Source: Rhizomys pruinosus (lineage: Eukaryota > Chordata > Mammalia > Rodentia > Spalacidae). From it: a stretch of 64,000 nucleotides of DNA. Under the pieces are notes generated by a model, which worked only from the letters and a program-made list of their open reading frames with translations, searched no databases and was not told the DNA's origin. The stretch spans positions 4,648,835 through 4,712,834 of the forward strand of contig VZQC01011939.1 in assembly GCA_009823505.1 (NCBI GenBank), read 5' to 3'. A program made the position numbers and the translations under genes. Shown here one piece after another: positions 44,602 through 56,440 of the stretch. The stretch's first letter is position 1. Every line of letters starts with the position of its first letter.

Positions 44602-46672
44602 TTCCCTATGGTGACTTCAGACAGGACATAGTTATCTTCATCCTCAGACCTTGAACTGTCCTCTGAATCATCTGGTGAACTCTCTTCCCAACTGTCCTCT
44701 TCTTTTGAATCAGACTAATTCATCACAAAAAAGGCCACATCCATTTGTATAATGTTTCTGGAAGTCTCGTCAATATTTCAATGTTGAAATGACCAGGTGG
44801 CACAACTGACATTTTGGTTCATAGCTTTTTGTTGGCCCAGGCAAGCTGTCAGAGAAAGGTCTGAACTTGGTCTCATAATGGACTCCTCTGGATGTGAACT
44901 GTATGAGGAGTGGAAGTCTTTCTGGAATTAGGCTTAGAGTCGATGAGCAACCTGTCTGATATACCTCCTCATCTCTCACTCCCCGTGGTCAGCAGCTCCC
45001 TGGACACTAAGACCTCTGAGTTGTCGAAGGAAGAAGAACTGCTGGGGCCAGAGTGTCACCAACTGATCTCCATGCTTCCCCAGATGGTGTGTACAGGACA
45101 CATATCTTAAAAGAACAATAATAGACATACTCAAAGAAATAAAGTGAGAGAATGACAAATGCAGGACTGAAGTGGAAAGACTGAAAAGATCCCACACTGA
45201 AATGAAATAGGAAACCAACCAGCAAATCAAGGATCTAGAAGGAGAGAATGACAAATTCCAAAAGGAACTGAAAATACTAAAAAAAAAAAAAAAATCACAG
45301 GATGAAGTGAAAAAGGAAATTGCACACTCATCCAAACAGCAGGAAAAGATGGGAGAAATCCTCAGTAACAGATTGGATGGAGCAGAAAGTAGACTATCAA
45401 CACCAGAAGACAAGGTGGAAAAACTACAATGCTCAAACAAAGAGTATGAAATTTTTTAAATCACAAGAGTGGAACAATCAGGAAATATGGGACACTATGA
45501 AAAAAATCAAACCTCTGTGTCATAGGGATAGAGGAAGGAGAAGAATCCCAGGACAAAGGTATTGATCTGATCTTCAACAGAATAATAGAAGAAAATGTCC
45601 CCAAACTGAAAAATGACAAACCCATACAAATACAAGAAGCACATAGAACACCAAATAGACAAGATCGGAAAAGGAATACCCCATGCCATATCATAGTTAA
45701 AACACTAGACACCCAAAACAAAGAGAAATTACTGAAGGCTGAAAAAGGAAAACAAGTTACAGATAAAGGAAAACCCATCAGAATTACAGCTGACTTTTCA
45801 GTGCAAATGATGAAAGTCAGAAGAACTTGGACCAAAGTATTCCCAGTACTAAATGACTATCGATGCCAACCCAGATTACTATACCCAGTAAAAATGTCGA
45901 TTATAGTTGAAGAGGAAAGAAAAATCTTTCATGACATAAACAAGATGAAAGAATTCATGTCCAGAAAACCAACCCTTCAGAAAATACTCAAAGCAATTCA
46001 AAGGGCAGAGGAAAGAAGCAACTATCCCCAAGCAGCTAGAGAGAGTAATGAATAAAAGCATAACTGCAAAAATACAAACTTAGACCAAGAATGCAAACAG
46101 AAAATAAGGTGAAAGGAAGCAGTACATATCTCTCAATAATAACTTTAAATATTAATGGGCTGAACTCCCCAATCAAAAGACATAGGCTGGGAGATTGGAT
46201 TAGGAAACAGAACCCATCTATAATGCTGTCTACAAGAAACCCATCTTACCCTCAAGGATAGGCACCAACTTAAAGTGAAAGGATGGGAAAAAATATTACA
46301 GGCAAATGGTACCAAAAATCAACCAGGAGTTGCTATTCTAATATCAGACAAAATGGACTTCAAAGTAAAACTAATCAGAAGAGACAGAGAGGGCCACCAC
46401 ATCCTTATCAAAGGATCAATTAACCATGAAGATTTCACAATCGTGAATATTATACACACCAAACTCCAGCGCACCAAACTTTATAAATACAATCCTACAG
46501 GACCTCAAGGCACAGATTGATCCCAGCACACTAATAGTGGGGGATTTCAGTGCCCCACTGATCCCATTAGATAGGTCAACTGGGCAAAGAATAAACACAG
46601 AGACATCTGAACTGAACAATACAATACAGCAAATGGACTTCAGATATCTATCAAATATTCCACCCAAACACC

Positions 46673-46968
46673 AGAGAATATACTTTCTATTTTTAATTTA
46701 CATTTGACTTTTTTATTTTATTTATTTATTTTCTATGTGTATGAATGTATTGTCTACATGTAGGTTTGTGCACCCATGTCATGCAATGCCGTGGAGGTCA
46801 GAAGAGGATGTGGGATTCCCCTAGAACTGGAGTTCTCCTAGAATTGGAGTTACAGACGGTTCTCAACCGCCATGTGGGTGCTGGGGATAGAACCGGGTCC
46901 TCTACAAGAGCAGTCGGCACTCTTAACTGCTAGGCATCTCTCCAGCCCAAGAGAGAATATACTTTCTA
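46673..46968 (-). mobile_element. B2-like SINE inside L1 ORF2
   Basis: Minus-strand SINE (body 46690-46951) with a perfect 17-bp target duplication agagaatatactttcta (46673-46689 and 46952-46968). It splits the endonuclease-coding part of ORF2. Confidence 0.93.
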
Positions 46969-48122
46969 CTCAGCACCCCAGGGAACATTCTCCAAAATTG
47001 ACCACATACTGGGACACAGAATAAAACCTCTACACATACAAAAGCATTGAAATAATTTCATGCATTCTATCAGACCACAGTGCAATATCAAAACCAGAAT
47101 AAGCCCAAGTGTCTACAAGAACACATGGAGACTAAGTAATACACTCCTGAATAATGAATGGGTCGAGGAAGAAGTAAAGAAAGAAATAAAAACTAAACAA
47201 AAAAGGCAGTACAAGACAGCAAAACATGGGATACTTTAAAAACAGTCAGTCCTAAGAGGGAAGTTTATAGTCCTCAGTGCTTACATTAAAAAAGCAGAAA
47301 GAGGACAAATAAACAAACTAATACTGCAGCTAAAAACCACTTGAGAGACAATAACAAATGAGCCCTAAACCCAACAGACAGGATGAAATCACAAAAATCA
47401 CAGCAGAAATCAATGAAATAGAAACAAAGAAAACAATACAAAGAATTAATGAATCCAAAAGCTGGTTCTTTGAAAGGATAAACAAGATAGATAGACCCCT
47501 GTCCCAGTTAACCAAAAGAAAGAAAGACCAACTTCAAATCAGCAGTAGTTATGATGAAAAGGGAAACATCACAACAAACAGAGAAAAGATCCAGACAATC
47601 AAATGAGAATACTTCAAAAATCTGTACTCTGCTAAATTTGAAAACCTAAGAGAAATGGATGAATATTTGAAATCCTGGAATTCACCAAAGCTTAATCAAG
47701 AAGAGATTGACAGCATAAACAGACTGATAATATATGAGGAAATTGAAAATGTAATAGTAAACTTCCCAACTAACAAAAGCCCAGGCCCAGATGGTTTCAC
47801 GACAGAATTCTATAAAACATTTAAAGAGGACTTAGAACCATTATTACTAAAACTGTTCAGAAGGATACAAGCAGAGGGAAACCTCCAAATTCCTTCTAAG
47901 AAGCCAGCATCACTCTAATACCAAAACCAGGCAAAGACACAACCAAAAAAGAAAACTATAGACCCATCTCATTAATAAACATAGATGCAAAAATTCTCAA
48001 CAAAATGCTTGCAAACTGCATAGAGACCCACATCAAAAAGATCATCCATCATGACCAAGTTGGATTCATACTAGAGATGCAGGGATGGTTCAACATACAT
48101 AAATCAATAAATATCATAATAC

Positions 48123-48305
48123 ACATAAATGAGCCAGGTGTGGTGGTGCATGCCTTTAATCCCAGCACTCAGGAGGCAAAGGCAGGTGGATCTCTGTGAG
48201 TTCCAGGCCAGCCTGGTCTATATAGTGAGCTCCAGACCAGCTGGGACTAAAGGGAGACCCTGTCTCAAAAAAACAAAAAAAAAAAAAAAAAAAAAAACAT
48301 AAATG
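48123..48305 (+). mobile_element. B1 SINE inside L1 ORF2
   Basis: Plus-strand B1 (gagccaggtgtggtggtgca head, 48132-48296) ending in a long A tail. Flanked by acataaatg (48123-48131 and 48297-48305). It interrupts the RT-coding part. Confidence 0.92.
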
Positions 48306-50390
48306 GACTCAAAGACAAAAACCACACAATCATCTCAATTGACACAGAAAAAGCATCAAATTGACAAAAATCATCATCCCTTCATGCTTAAAGTCCTAGA
48401 GGGAACTGGACTGGAGGGAACATTCCTCAATGTAATCAAAGCCATATACAACAAACCCACAGCCAACATCATCCTAAATGGAGAAAAGTTAGAAGCATTC
48501 CCCTTAAAGGCAGGAACATGGCAAGGCTGCCCCCTATTACCACTCCTCTTCAATATAGTGGTTGAAATGCTTGCTAGGGCAATAAGGCAAGAAAGGGAAA
48601 TTAAAGGAGTACTAATTGGAAAAGAGGAAGTCAAATTATCCCTCTTTGCAGATGATTTGATAATTTACCTAAGGGATGCTAAGGACTCTACCAGAAAACT
48701 CCTAGAAATGTTATGTGTTTCAGTAAAGTGGTAGATACAAAATTAACCTAGAAAAATCAGTAGCTTTCTTTACATGAAAAATAAACAAGTGGAGAAGGAA
48801 TATAAGAAGACCCTCCCACTCACAATAGCCTAAAAAAAAACCCTGGGAACAAACCTAACCAAAGACACCAAAGAGCTCTATAACAAAAATTTTAAACCCC
48901 TGAAGAAGGAGATTGAAGAAGACATCAGAAGATGGAAAGACCTCGCATGCTCATGGATTAGAAAAATTAATGTAGTAAAAATGTCCATTCTACCCAAATT
49001 GATATGCAGATTCAATGCAATCCCAATTACAAACCCCATGAGTTTCTTCACAGACTTGGGAAAAAATTCTTAAATTTATTCGGAAAAACAAAAGACCCTG
49101 AATAGTCAAAGTGACTCTGAGCAAAAGTGCAATACAGGGGTATCACTATACTAGGCTTCAAGCTATATTATAAAGCTGTAGTCATAAAAACAGTCTGGTA
49201 CTGGCACAAAAACAGACCTGTTGACCAATGGAACAAAATTGAAGATCCAAACTTGAGCACATACAATTTCAGCCACCTCATATTTGACAAAGGGGCCAAA
49301 GGACTCAATGGAAGAAAGAAAGCATCTTTAGCAAATGGTGCTGGCAAAACTGGATCACCATTTGTAGAAGAACAAAATTAAACCCCTACCTCTCATCCTT
49401 TACAAAAATCAGCTCCAAGTGGATCACAGACCTCAACGTGAAACCCAAAACTCTGAAGGTGATAAAAGAAAATGTTGACAGCAACCTACAAGACATAGTG
49501 TAGGAAAAGACTTTCTAAATGGAACAGCTGCTATGCAGGAAATAAGGTCAACAGTTGACAAGTGGGATCTCATTAAACTCGAAAGCTTCTGTACAGCAAA
49601 AGAAACAATCAAGAAAGTGAAGAGAAAACCCCCACAGAGTGGGAGGAAACCTTCACAGTGATACATCTGATGGAACATTAATATCCAGCATATATAAACT
49701 ACTCAAAAGAGAAAGAAGTAAGAAAACAAATGACCCACTCAAGAGATGGAGTAAAGAGCTGAACAGAGACTTCACAACTGAGGAAATAAATATGGCTGAG
49801 AAACATCTTAAAAAGTGTTCATCATCATTAATAATTAAGGATATGCAAATTAAAACCACTTTAAGATGTCATCTCACTCCAATAAGATTGGCTAAAATCA
49901 AGAAAACAAAAGACACCAAATGCTGGAGAGGTTGTGGGGAAAGGGGAACACCCATTCATTGCTGGTGGGAATGTAAACTTGTACAACCACTGCGGAAAGC
50001 AGTGTGGAGAACCCTTAAAAGACTCAAAATGAGTCTACCACCTGACCCAGTCATACCACTCCTGGGTATATACTCACAAGACTCATCCTACTGCAGAGAT
50101 ACATGCACAGCCATGTTTATTGCAGCTCTCTTCCCAATAGCAAAGAGCTGGAGCCAACCAAAGTGCTGCTCAACCAACAAGTAGAAAGAGAAAACATGGT
50201 ACATCTACACAATGGAGTTCTATGTAGTGGTAAAGAAAGATGACATCATGAACTTTGCAGGTAACTGGATGAAACTAGAAGATATTATGCTAAGTGAAGT
50301 AACAGAGTCCCAGCAAAACAAACAACAAATGGTACCCTTCATCTGTGGATGCTAGCACCAAATACCTAGCAGGATGGCAAACTGAGCAAT

Positions 50391-50442
<52 letters not shown>
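50391..50442. repeat. (GATA)n microsatellite in L1 3' UTR
   Basis: About 13 units of tagа-type tetranucleotide (read as atagatag) just after the ORF2 end. It grew within or next to the L1 3' UTR. Confidence 0.93.
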
Positions 50443-50766
50443 CTATAAATATATTTTATTTTACCTAAAAGCAACTGTACTATTATAATGTGAATACTAG
50501 AATGAACCTACCACTTATTTTCAGACTTTGTAATTGTGGCATATGGGGGAGGGTATGTATGCATACTTTAGAGTAATATAAAATTAAAGGGGAAAATGTG
50601 AATTCAAAAAAAAAAACACAAGAAAGACATATATGGCAGAATGGATGAGCTCTGATGGGGATGGGGATGGGGCAAGGAAGGGGAATTAGGTCTAAATTTG
50701 GTTAAGAAATGTTGTATGAAATACACAAAACTTCAATAAGAAAATGAAAAAAAGAACATCAGAAAG

Positions 50767-52670
50767 CAACCATTAGTGACAAAGTGGAAAAATAGAAGCC
50801 TTATAAACTGTTGGTGAGAAGACAGGATGGTACAGCCTCTGGGGAACACAGCACAGTGGTTCTGCCGAAAGCCAAAGATCATCCATATTTCCCACAAATT
50901 CCATTTCTAGGCATGTACTGAAAGTGGGATCTTGAAGGGGCATTTGAATGCCAGTGACCACGCTGGTTTATTCTTCAATTGCCTCTTTAGCTACAAACTA
51001 CCTGAGTCTCCCAACCAAACTGGGCATTCCTTTGCTCTACATTGGCACAGGGGGCTACTGATACAAAAACTTAATGAATTAACATCTGGGCCTATTAGCA
51101 GGTATCTGTAACCTCATCCCCAGGAGGTTGAAACCAGAGATTGCATGAGTTGGAGGCCAGCTTGGGCCACATAGCAAGATCCCGTCTCAAAAAAATGTAT
51201 ATTTTTAAAAGAGAAATTTCAGAACCCAGCATTATTAATAAGTTCTATGATTAATTGCTTTCTGGATCCTTACACTAATTTACAAAGGTGGGTGTTGCAC
51301 TCCTTTTCAATACAGTCATGAAGTTGGCAGATGAAGGAAACAAGAGGACAGCCATGCTTGCATTCTTCTGAATACAGACAGCACGGCTAGAGCTGTGAAC
51401 ACAGGTCCATTCCCCTCCAAAGCTCCTTGAAGAAAGGCACACCACAAAAGAACATCACCTGCCTCCCAGTGAGTTCAGCATCCATGTGGGAAATCCTCTC
51501 TGTATGCAGGGGCTTCCTGTGAGGCCAATCTGATCTATATCATCATGTTACAGGGAACGAGTGTGTATTCCAAGCACTCTGTTCCAGCATAGCTATGGGG
51601 CAAGGTAGCCATGTCTTCTATGTCTTCAATAGTTGGAGAAATTCTACATCAAGATCTGAGCAAGGGATGCTTCAGTCCCCTCTCCTTCCATGTCCAGATT
51701 TTGTCTTGATTCCTCTACTGTGAAGTGATGCCTAGAACACTGACCGTGCCCCAGCTCCAGAGTGCACAAAGCCAACAACAGCAACCTCAGCAATCCTTCC
51801 TTCTTGTCTGGTTCATCCATAAATGGTTTATAGAGCACAAGGTGGAGTGGGGAGGGACAGTCAGGACTGCCAGGTACAGATAAGAAGCGGAATTGCTGCT
51901 AGCTGCCTTCTAGAGCCCCAAGAGAGCCTGCCTGGAGCAGTACATTAGATCCGTGGAAGAACTGGATCTCTGACCCTTGCCAGATCTCTGGAATCCTGTA
52001 ACTTAACACCTGTCTTTAATGTTTTAATGCAGCCCAAGCCAGTGTGGATCTAATTTTCTGTCACTTTGTAGCAAAAATGTCCACATTTATATTTTACCCA
52101 AGCATCCTTAGTCTGTGGGGAGAATTTAACCCCCAAAGCCTAATGGGAAATTCCTTTTCTTATTTTCATATACCCTAACCGCCTCAGTCTTGCCTCTGAA
52201 AGCCCTCCGGTGTCTTACTCCATCCAGGCATGGATTTATCAGGCTCACAGTCACAAAAATATGTCTCTCCATGGGCCAGGCCTGGTATGCATCAGGCCCA
52301 AGCTAAGGTCATCCATAGCTGTGACATTCAGTCTTCATGCTTGCCTGAGTACCAAGGCTATTGTAACCTGGATTTTACATGGCAAGACTGAGATGTGGAG
52401 AGAAGACACTAGGTTTAGCCTTGAGTCCAGAAGCATCTATCTGGAGATGTCCTCCAAACAGGAAGCTTTGCAGCTGTGTCTCTGAAGCATTTAACCATAG
52501 TCTTCTCTTCCCTTTCCAAAAGACTGAGGCACAAGATTCCCAGAGAAATCCTGAAAAGCATGGGACCGGCTGCACTCATCTTCAATTGACCTTCCCTTAC
52601 CATGGCAAAATGGACTTTATAGTCTTTCTGAGTTAGTAGGCAGCATCTCATGCATTGTTTTACCTCCAGT
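50767..52670. other. Mostly unannotated; one B1-like relic
   Basis: No gene recognised. 51088-51206 (plus) resembles a diverged B1-like monomer (atgagttggaggccagcttg, then cacatagcaagatcccgtct and an A run). Confidence 0.4.
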
Positions 52671-53030
52671 GTATTCATTAATGTTTATATCACTGTGACC
52701 AAACGACCTGACAGAAACAACTTAGTGGAGGAAAGGCTTTCTTTGGCTCACAGTTTCAGAGGGTTCAGTCATGGTTTCTTGGCACTTGAACATTGAGCAG
52801 TGAGAGAGTGTGGCAGAGGAGGTCCCCCACCCATGAATGAGAGAATGCAGAGATAGGAAGGAGCCAGGGCAAGATAAATCCATCAAAACATGTCCCCAGT
52901 AAGCCCACTTCCTCCAGCTAGGTGTTACCACCTAGAGTTTCCAAAATCTCCCCAAAGAGCGTCGCCAGCTGAGGACCAGCTCATGAGCCTTCGAATCCAA
53001 CCAAAGGCTATAGTTTAATATCTGGAAGTC
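52671..53030 (+). repeat. URR1-like interspersed repeat, copy 4
   Basis: tattcattaatgtttatatc and cactgtgaccaaacgacctg at the start, then ggctcacagtttcagagggt, acttcctccagctaggtgtt and ctcatgagccttcgaatcca. The best-preserved of the four copies in this window. Confidence 0.6.
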
Positions 53031-53037
53031 ACTCAAC

Positions 53038-53150
53038 AAAGGAAGGGAAGGAGAAAAGGAAAGAAAGGAGGACAAGGAAGGGGATGAGGAAGGACGGAAG
53101 GAAGGGAGAGGATGGAGAAAAGGAAGGGGGAAGAGAGAAAGGCTATAGGG
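53038..53150. repeat. GA-rich low-complexity tract
   Basis: Purine-rich aagg/gagg words following directly on the URR1-like repeat. Confidence 0.85.
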
Positions 53151-54195
53151 ATGAGCAATCACAGGCATTAAGAGTGGATGGCAGTAGCCTATCCTTCAGA
53201 CCCCGTGGGCCCTGCCTGCTGAGCAGCTATGAAACCTTAGGAGGTATCTTGCCATCTGTAAGCATCCAAACATCACCCTGCAAGTGGACCATCCTGTGCC
53301 CACGGGAGTTGAGTCAATCAATGCATAACAGGGACCTCACATCTCTTAGAGCTACAACAAACAGATGCCAAGTAAGAGGTGAGTGGGTGCTCCAGGTGTT
53401 TAGATCAGGCTGTGCCCTACTCCAAGTTAATCCATATTGTGTAAAACAGTGTTTTCCAGACCATACCTGGCCTGAGAGACTACATTTTATAGGGAACGTT
53501 TGACTCCCTTTTGAGAATGGAAGATGATATCCTCTCTGGGTAGAGCCACAAAAGACATCATCTGTCCATCACTACTCATGTAACATTGACTGACAAATGA
53601 CTTATTCTTTGAGTAGAAAGGATGTCACCTATAAACTTATAGAGGTAAATTGAAACTGTAGGGGCACACAGGCATATTAAAATCATATCAAGGAAACCAG
53701 GCTAAGTAAGAACATACTGTACACTGCAGACCAAGGGAAAATGTGTAATTCACCTAAGTCTCATAAAGCAGCAGACAACTAGCATTCAATGGTAATGGTC
53801 CGACACCAATCTGTCATTTGATACTTGGAACTTCAGCATAGGCTAGTGCCCTGATGTTGACAGATCCTGCTTGACTGCCATCTACTCACCTACCTGCTTT
53901 CTCATTTGGACTTGGGTCTACTATTCCTGCTCCTACCTGGTTCTGCCCTTTCACTTCTATACTCAACTCTTAGTCTTTACTCTCAACCCCGATTCTCCCA
54001 CAACCTCAGCAGCAGCTTCTTCTGGCTGGTTTGTGTTCCTTGGCTCATCAGTACTCTATTTGTATTTCTCTTGCTCACTTCTTGAACTCTGATGTAGCCT
54101 TTTGCAATTGTATTCATTTTGTAAACCACATATATGCGTGGATAGATAGATTCTGTGTGGTGCATTACATGAGAGTTAATATTCATAATTAAGTT
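53151..54195. other. No recognised feature
   Basis: Short open frames only, none recognised. Confidence 0.45.
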
Positions 54196-54447
54196 TGGAA
54201 TGAAAGGGGCTGGAGAGATGGCTCAGCAGTTAAGAGCACCAACTGCTCTTGCAGAGGACCCAGGTTCGATTCCCAGCTCCCACATAGTGGTTAACAATCG
54301 TCCATAACTCCAGTTTCAGGGGAATCCAGTGCCATCTTCTAACACTGCGGGGATTGTATAACATGGGTACACTTACACAACGCAGGCAATACACTCATAT
54401 ACATAAAAATAATAAACAAAATTATTTTTCAAAGAGTGGAATGAAAG
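54196..54447 (+). mobile_element. B2-like SINE
   Basis: Body 54207-54436 with gggctggagagatggctcag head and box B gggttcgattcc-like sequence (aggttcgattc). Target duplication tggaatgaaag (54196-54206 and 54437-54447). Confidence 0.92.
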
Positions 54448-54738
54448 AACCTGCATTCGTCTCAGCCAGATAAGTGAAGTTATCTGGCAAATTGCTGCCA
54501 TTGAAAATTCTGTACTCTATGAATTTACTGTTAATTGATAAATTCTGACATTGTGGAAAGACACAAGTGTGTTAGTCGACGTTTCTAGCATATTACGTTC
54601 ATGACACCAGGGCCAGATGGCTGCTCCCACCTCTCAGAACATGTGCACATGTCAGCAGCCTCACCTAATGACTTGCAGGTGAACATTCCAAACCTTGTGG
54701 TGATTCTTCTTTTGTTAAAAAAAATAAATAAATAAGGG

Positions 54739-55654
54739 GACCGCCAGCTTGGGAAAGCGTTATGGCCAAGCATCACCCAGATTTGATTTTCTGCTGCAAG
54801 CAGGCTGGTGTTGCTATCGGAAGACTCTGTGAAAAATGTGATGGCAAATGTGTGATCTGTGATTCCTATGTGCGTCCCTGCACTCTGGTTCGCATACGTG
54901 ATGAGTATAACTATGGATTTTATCAGGGCTGCTGTGTGATCCATGGAGGTCCTAGAGTCTCTGATGCCTACTATTGTAAGAGTGCTCCATTCAGGAGAAA
55001 GATAGAGATGGTTGTCCAAAGATTGTCAATTTGGGGAGCTCTAAGACAGACCTGTTCTGTGAATGCAAAAAAATACGGCTTCAAGAAGAGGTGATTGTTG
55101 GGTGGCTCCTTCCTCCCCATCAAGCTGCTGCAACTGCCAGAAAAGATGCCTACCACTACCAGCAGAAAGGGGCCAAGCCCCAAGTATTGCCAGAACCCCC
55201 TGCCAGTGCCCTGGCCCCTTGCTACCCTTTCTTTCCCTCAGCTTGCTGAGTGAGAGTTGAAAAGGATTCTTCACAGAGCACCTAGTAAACTACCCAAGAA
55301 AAATTGATAGCTAGGTTATAGTTTGTTTTAATTAGAGAACCAAGGCTGTGCTCTCCACACTGGTGTGTTCTTTCTACACCAAGAGCTTCAGAACAGGAAT
55401 AATCCTCCAGACCTCTCTCTGTCTGAGGGATGAGTACAGAGCCACCCCAGTGAAAAGTATGTTCTTGCAGCAGCGCTGATGGCAGTTGTCCTTGATGACC
55501 CTCAGTCTGGCGGGGGCCTTCAGAACAGTAAAGTAGGGGGAGCATTTGGTCTTGAAAAGCTTACAGGTTTCATGTGCTTTACCTTCCAGGGAACTGGAAA
55601 CTTTCTGTTGCTATTCCAATAAAGTTGGTGTTTATTTTCTTTAAAAAAAAAAAA
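54739..55654 (+). pseudogene. PHF5A: Processed pseudogene of PHF5A (SF3b subunit)
   Basis: Intronless copy of the mRNA for PHF5A, a small zinc-binding subunit of the SF3b complex in the U2 snRNP. The frame 54762-55094 gives 110 residues, the normal length, starting [11 protein letters not shown] and ending KKYGFKKR. Residues 1-72 or so follow PHF5A closely. A 1-bp deletion near 54979 then shifts the frame, and one extra A in the A-run near 55067-55073 restores it, so a novel stretch ([11 protein letters not shown] to CSVNA) replaces the original. Several zinc-ligand cysteines are also changed (RIRDEY and VIHGG where the family has CDEC and CICGG-type motifs). A 550-bp 3' UTR, AATAAA (55618-55623) and a poly(A) (55643-55654) follow. 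An aaataaggg-type repeat flanks the copy (54730-54738 and 55652-55660). Function as SF3b subunit is very unlikely. Confidence 0.95.
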
Positions 55655-56107
55655 TAAGGGTAATCTTAGCATGGCCTTCAAGTTGTGAGGCTTCAGTAGA
55701 ATGATGAGCACTGAAGCATGGCATTATGCATGATCAGAATTCAGCTGGGGTAAGTATTGTGAAAGCAGTATAAGAACCCAGTCACACTGGTACCACCTGA
55801 ACACACAGAATCCTGTGAAAGATAGATACAAGGGGCTATGGCAGCCAGAGGTGGCAGTGGAGAGTGGGAGAAAACGAAGCCCCCACCAGGAAGAGTCACA
55901 GCACCTGCACTAGTGTCCAGAGTTGTCAAGGTGCACAGGAAGGAGGCAGAAGACAGCCAAGATCTGGGAGGCAAGGGTACACCCATTGCCTAGGTGTCAA
56001 GACATGCAAGTGTCACCCATGGTTGAACATGTCCCCTTCTATAGCAACCAGCCTACACAACCTCAGATCACACTCCTGGATAGAAAGGTCCCAGTATCAC
56101 TGTCCTC
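55655..56107. other. No recognised feature
   Basis: No gene or repeat recognised. Confidence 0.45.
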
Positions 56108-56440
56108 CCAACTTTGACTGTCAACTTGACCCAGCTTAGGCTCATCTGAGAGAGGAAATGCCTGGATCAGATTGTCCCGTAGCCATGTCTGTGAGGATGG
56201 TCTTGATTGTTAATTGATATAGGAGGGTCCAGCCCACTGTGGCAGTTCCATCCCCAGCCAAATGATCTAAGCTGCAGTGAGGCAGCAAGCAGTGTTTCTC
56301 CATGATTTCTGCAAATTCCCACCCTGACTTCTCTCAATAAGGTACGAGGTGACCTGTAAGCTGAAATAAACCTATTCCTCCCCGAAGTTCTTTTTGGTCA
56401 GAATGTTCGATCACAGCAACAGAAAGGAAACTAGAACAGC
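56108..56440 (+). mobile_element. Solo LTR-like copy of the 42616 family
   Basis: tgtcaacttgacccagctta, gaggaaatgcctggatcaga, agctgaaataaacctattcc and ttttggtcagaatgttcgat with cacagcaacagaaa follow the order of the LTR at 42616-43028, more diverged. Confidence 0.65.

Larger units (their letters stand above)
42611..44606 (+). mobile_element. Two-LTR MaLR-type element with 5-bp target duplication
   Basis: Complete element with LTRs at 42616-43028 and 44191-44601 and 1.16 kb of internal sequence, flanked by ttccc on both sides (42611-42615 and 44602-44606). A 5-bp duplication is usual for the ERVL/MaLR group. The internal part starts gaaattggtaccaacgagtg, like the primer-binding region of MaLR elements, and has no gag or pol-like open frame, so the element is non-autonomous. 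It lies inside a retropseudogene. Confidence 0.85.
42161..45109 (-). pseudogene. Retroposed transcript fragment, gene not identified
   Basis: Inserted into L1 ORF1 between aggacacagatctta (42161-42175) and aggacacatatctta (45095-45109), a 15-bp duplication with one mismatch. Poly(T) at 42176-42187 shows that the transcript is antisense. Without the nested LTR element the insert is about 930 bp: a coding-like part followed by about 340 bp of 3' UTR-like sequence (42188-42530). Across the LTR element, the minus-strand frame reads an acidic Ser/Glu/Asp stretch (SWEESSPDDSEDSSRSEDED) and then a basic end GKGKTEVLDSPASKSKKQ before a stop near 42530. Upstream frames (44602-45094) have several stops. 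I do not recognise the parent gene. No AATAAA is obvious before the poly(A). Confidence 0.7.
42058..46055 (+). pseudogene. L1 ORF1, interrupted and broken
   Basis: ORF1p is the RNA-binding trimer protein of L1. The start MPRAQRKINNMEK at 42058 is followed by the acidic/Ser-rich leader, and the gene is then interrupted at 42176 by the nested insertion. It resumes at 45110 with the coiled coil (Glu/Lys-rich, 45120-45420), then the RRM-like domain (about 45530-45800, IGIEEGEE, with NRIIEENVPKL) and the carboxy-terminal domain (DYRCQPRLLYP, RKPTLQK), ending at 46055. In-frame stops occur in the coiled coil (tga and tag near 45147 and 45208) and at 45457. Confidence 0.88.
46120..50350 (+). pseudogene. 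L1 ORF2, broken
   Basis: Remnant of the L1 endonuclease/reverse transcriptase. The endonuclease part (46275-46680) holds GVAILISDKMDFK and is split by a SINE at 46690. The region before RT (47655-47918) holds NKSPGPDGFTTEFY. The RT part (48303-48734) carries LFADD (near 48642-48656) and is preceded by a B1 insertion at 48132. The carboxy-terminal part (49639-50184) has CWRGCGERG..HCWWEC. Multiple frameshifts and stops separate these pieces. Confidence 0.9.
41702..50766 (+). mobile_element. Near-full-length L1 with nested insertions
   Basis: L1 body about 41718-50750, framed by aaagaacatcaaaaag (41702-41717) and aaagaacatcagaaag (50751-50766), a 16-bp target duplication with one mismatch. It contains a 5' UTR with imperfect ggttccaggacc repeats (41748-41850), ORF1, ORF2 and a 3' UTR holding a GATA tract. 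Removing the inserted retropseudogene, a B2-like SINE and a B1 leaves roughly 5.7 kb, close to complete. Both ORFs carry stops and frameshifts, so it is not mobile now. Confidence 0.9.

Noticed and set aside
54762..55094. Functional PHF5A gene
   Set aside because: Intronless with poly(A) and flanking direct repeat, two frameshifts and altered zinc ligands, so a processed pseudogene.
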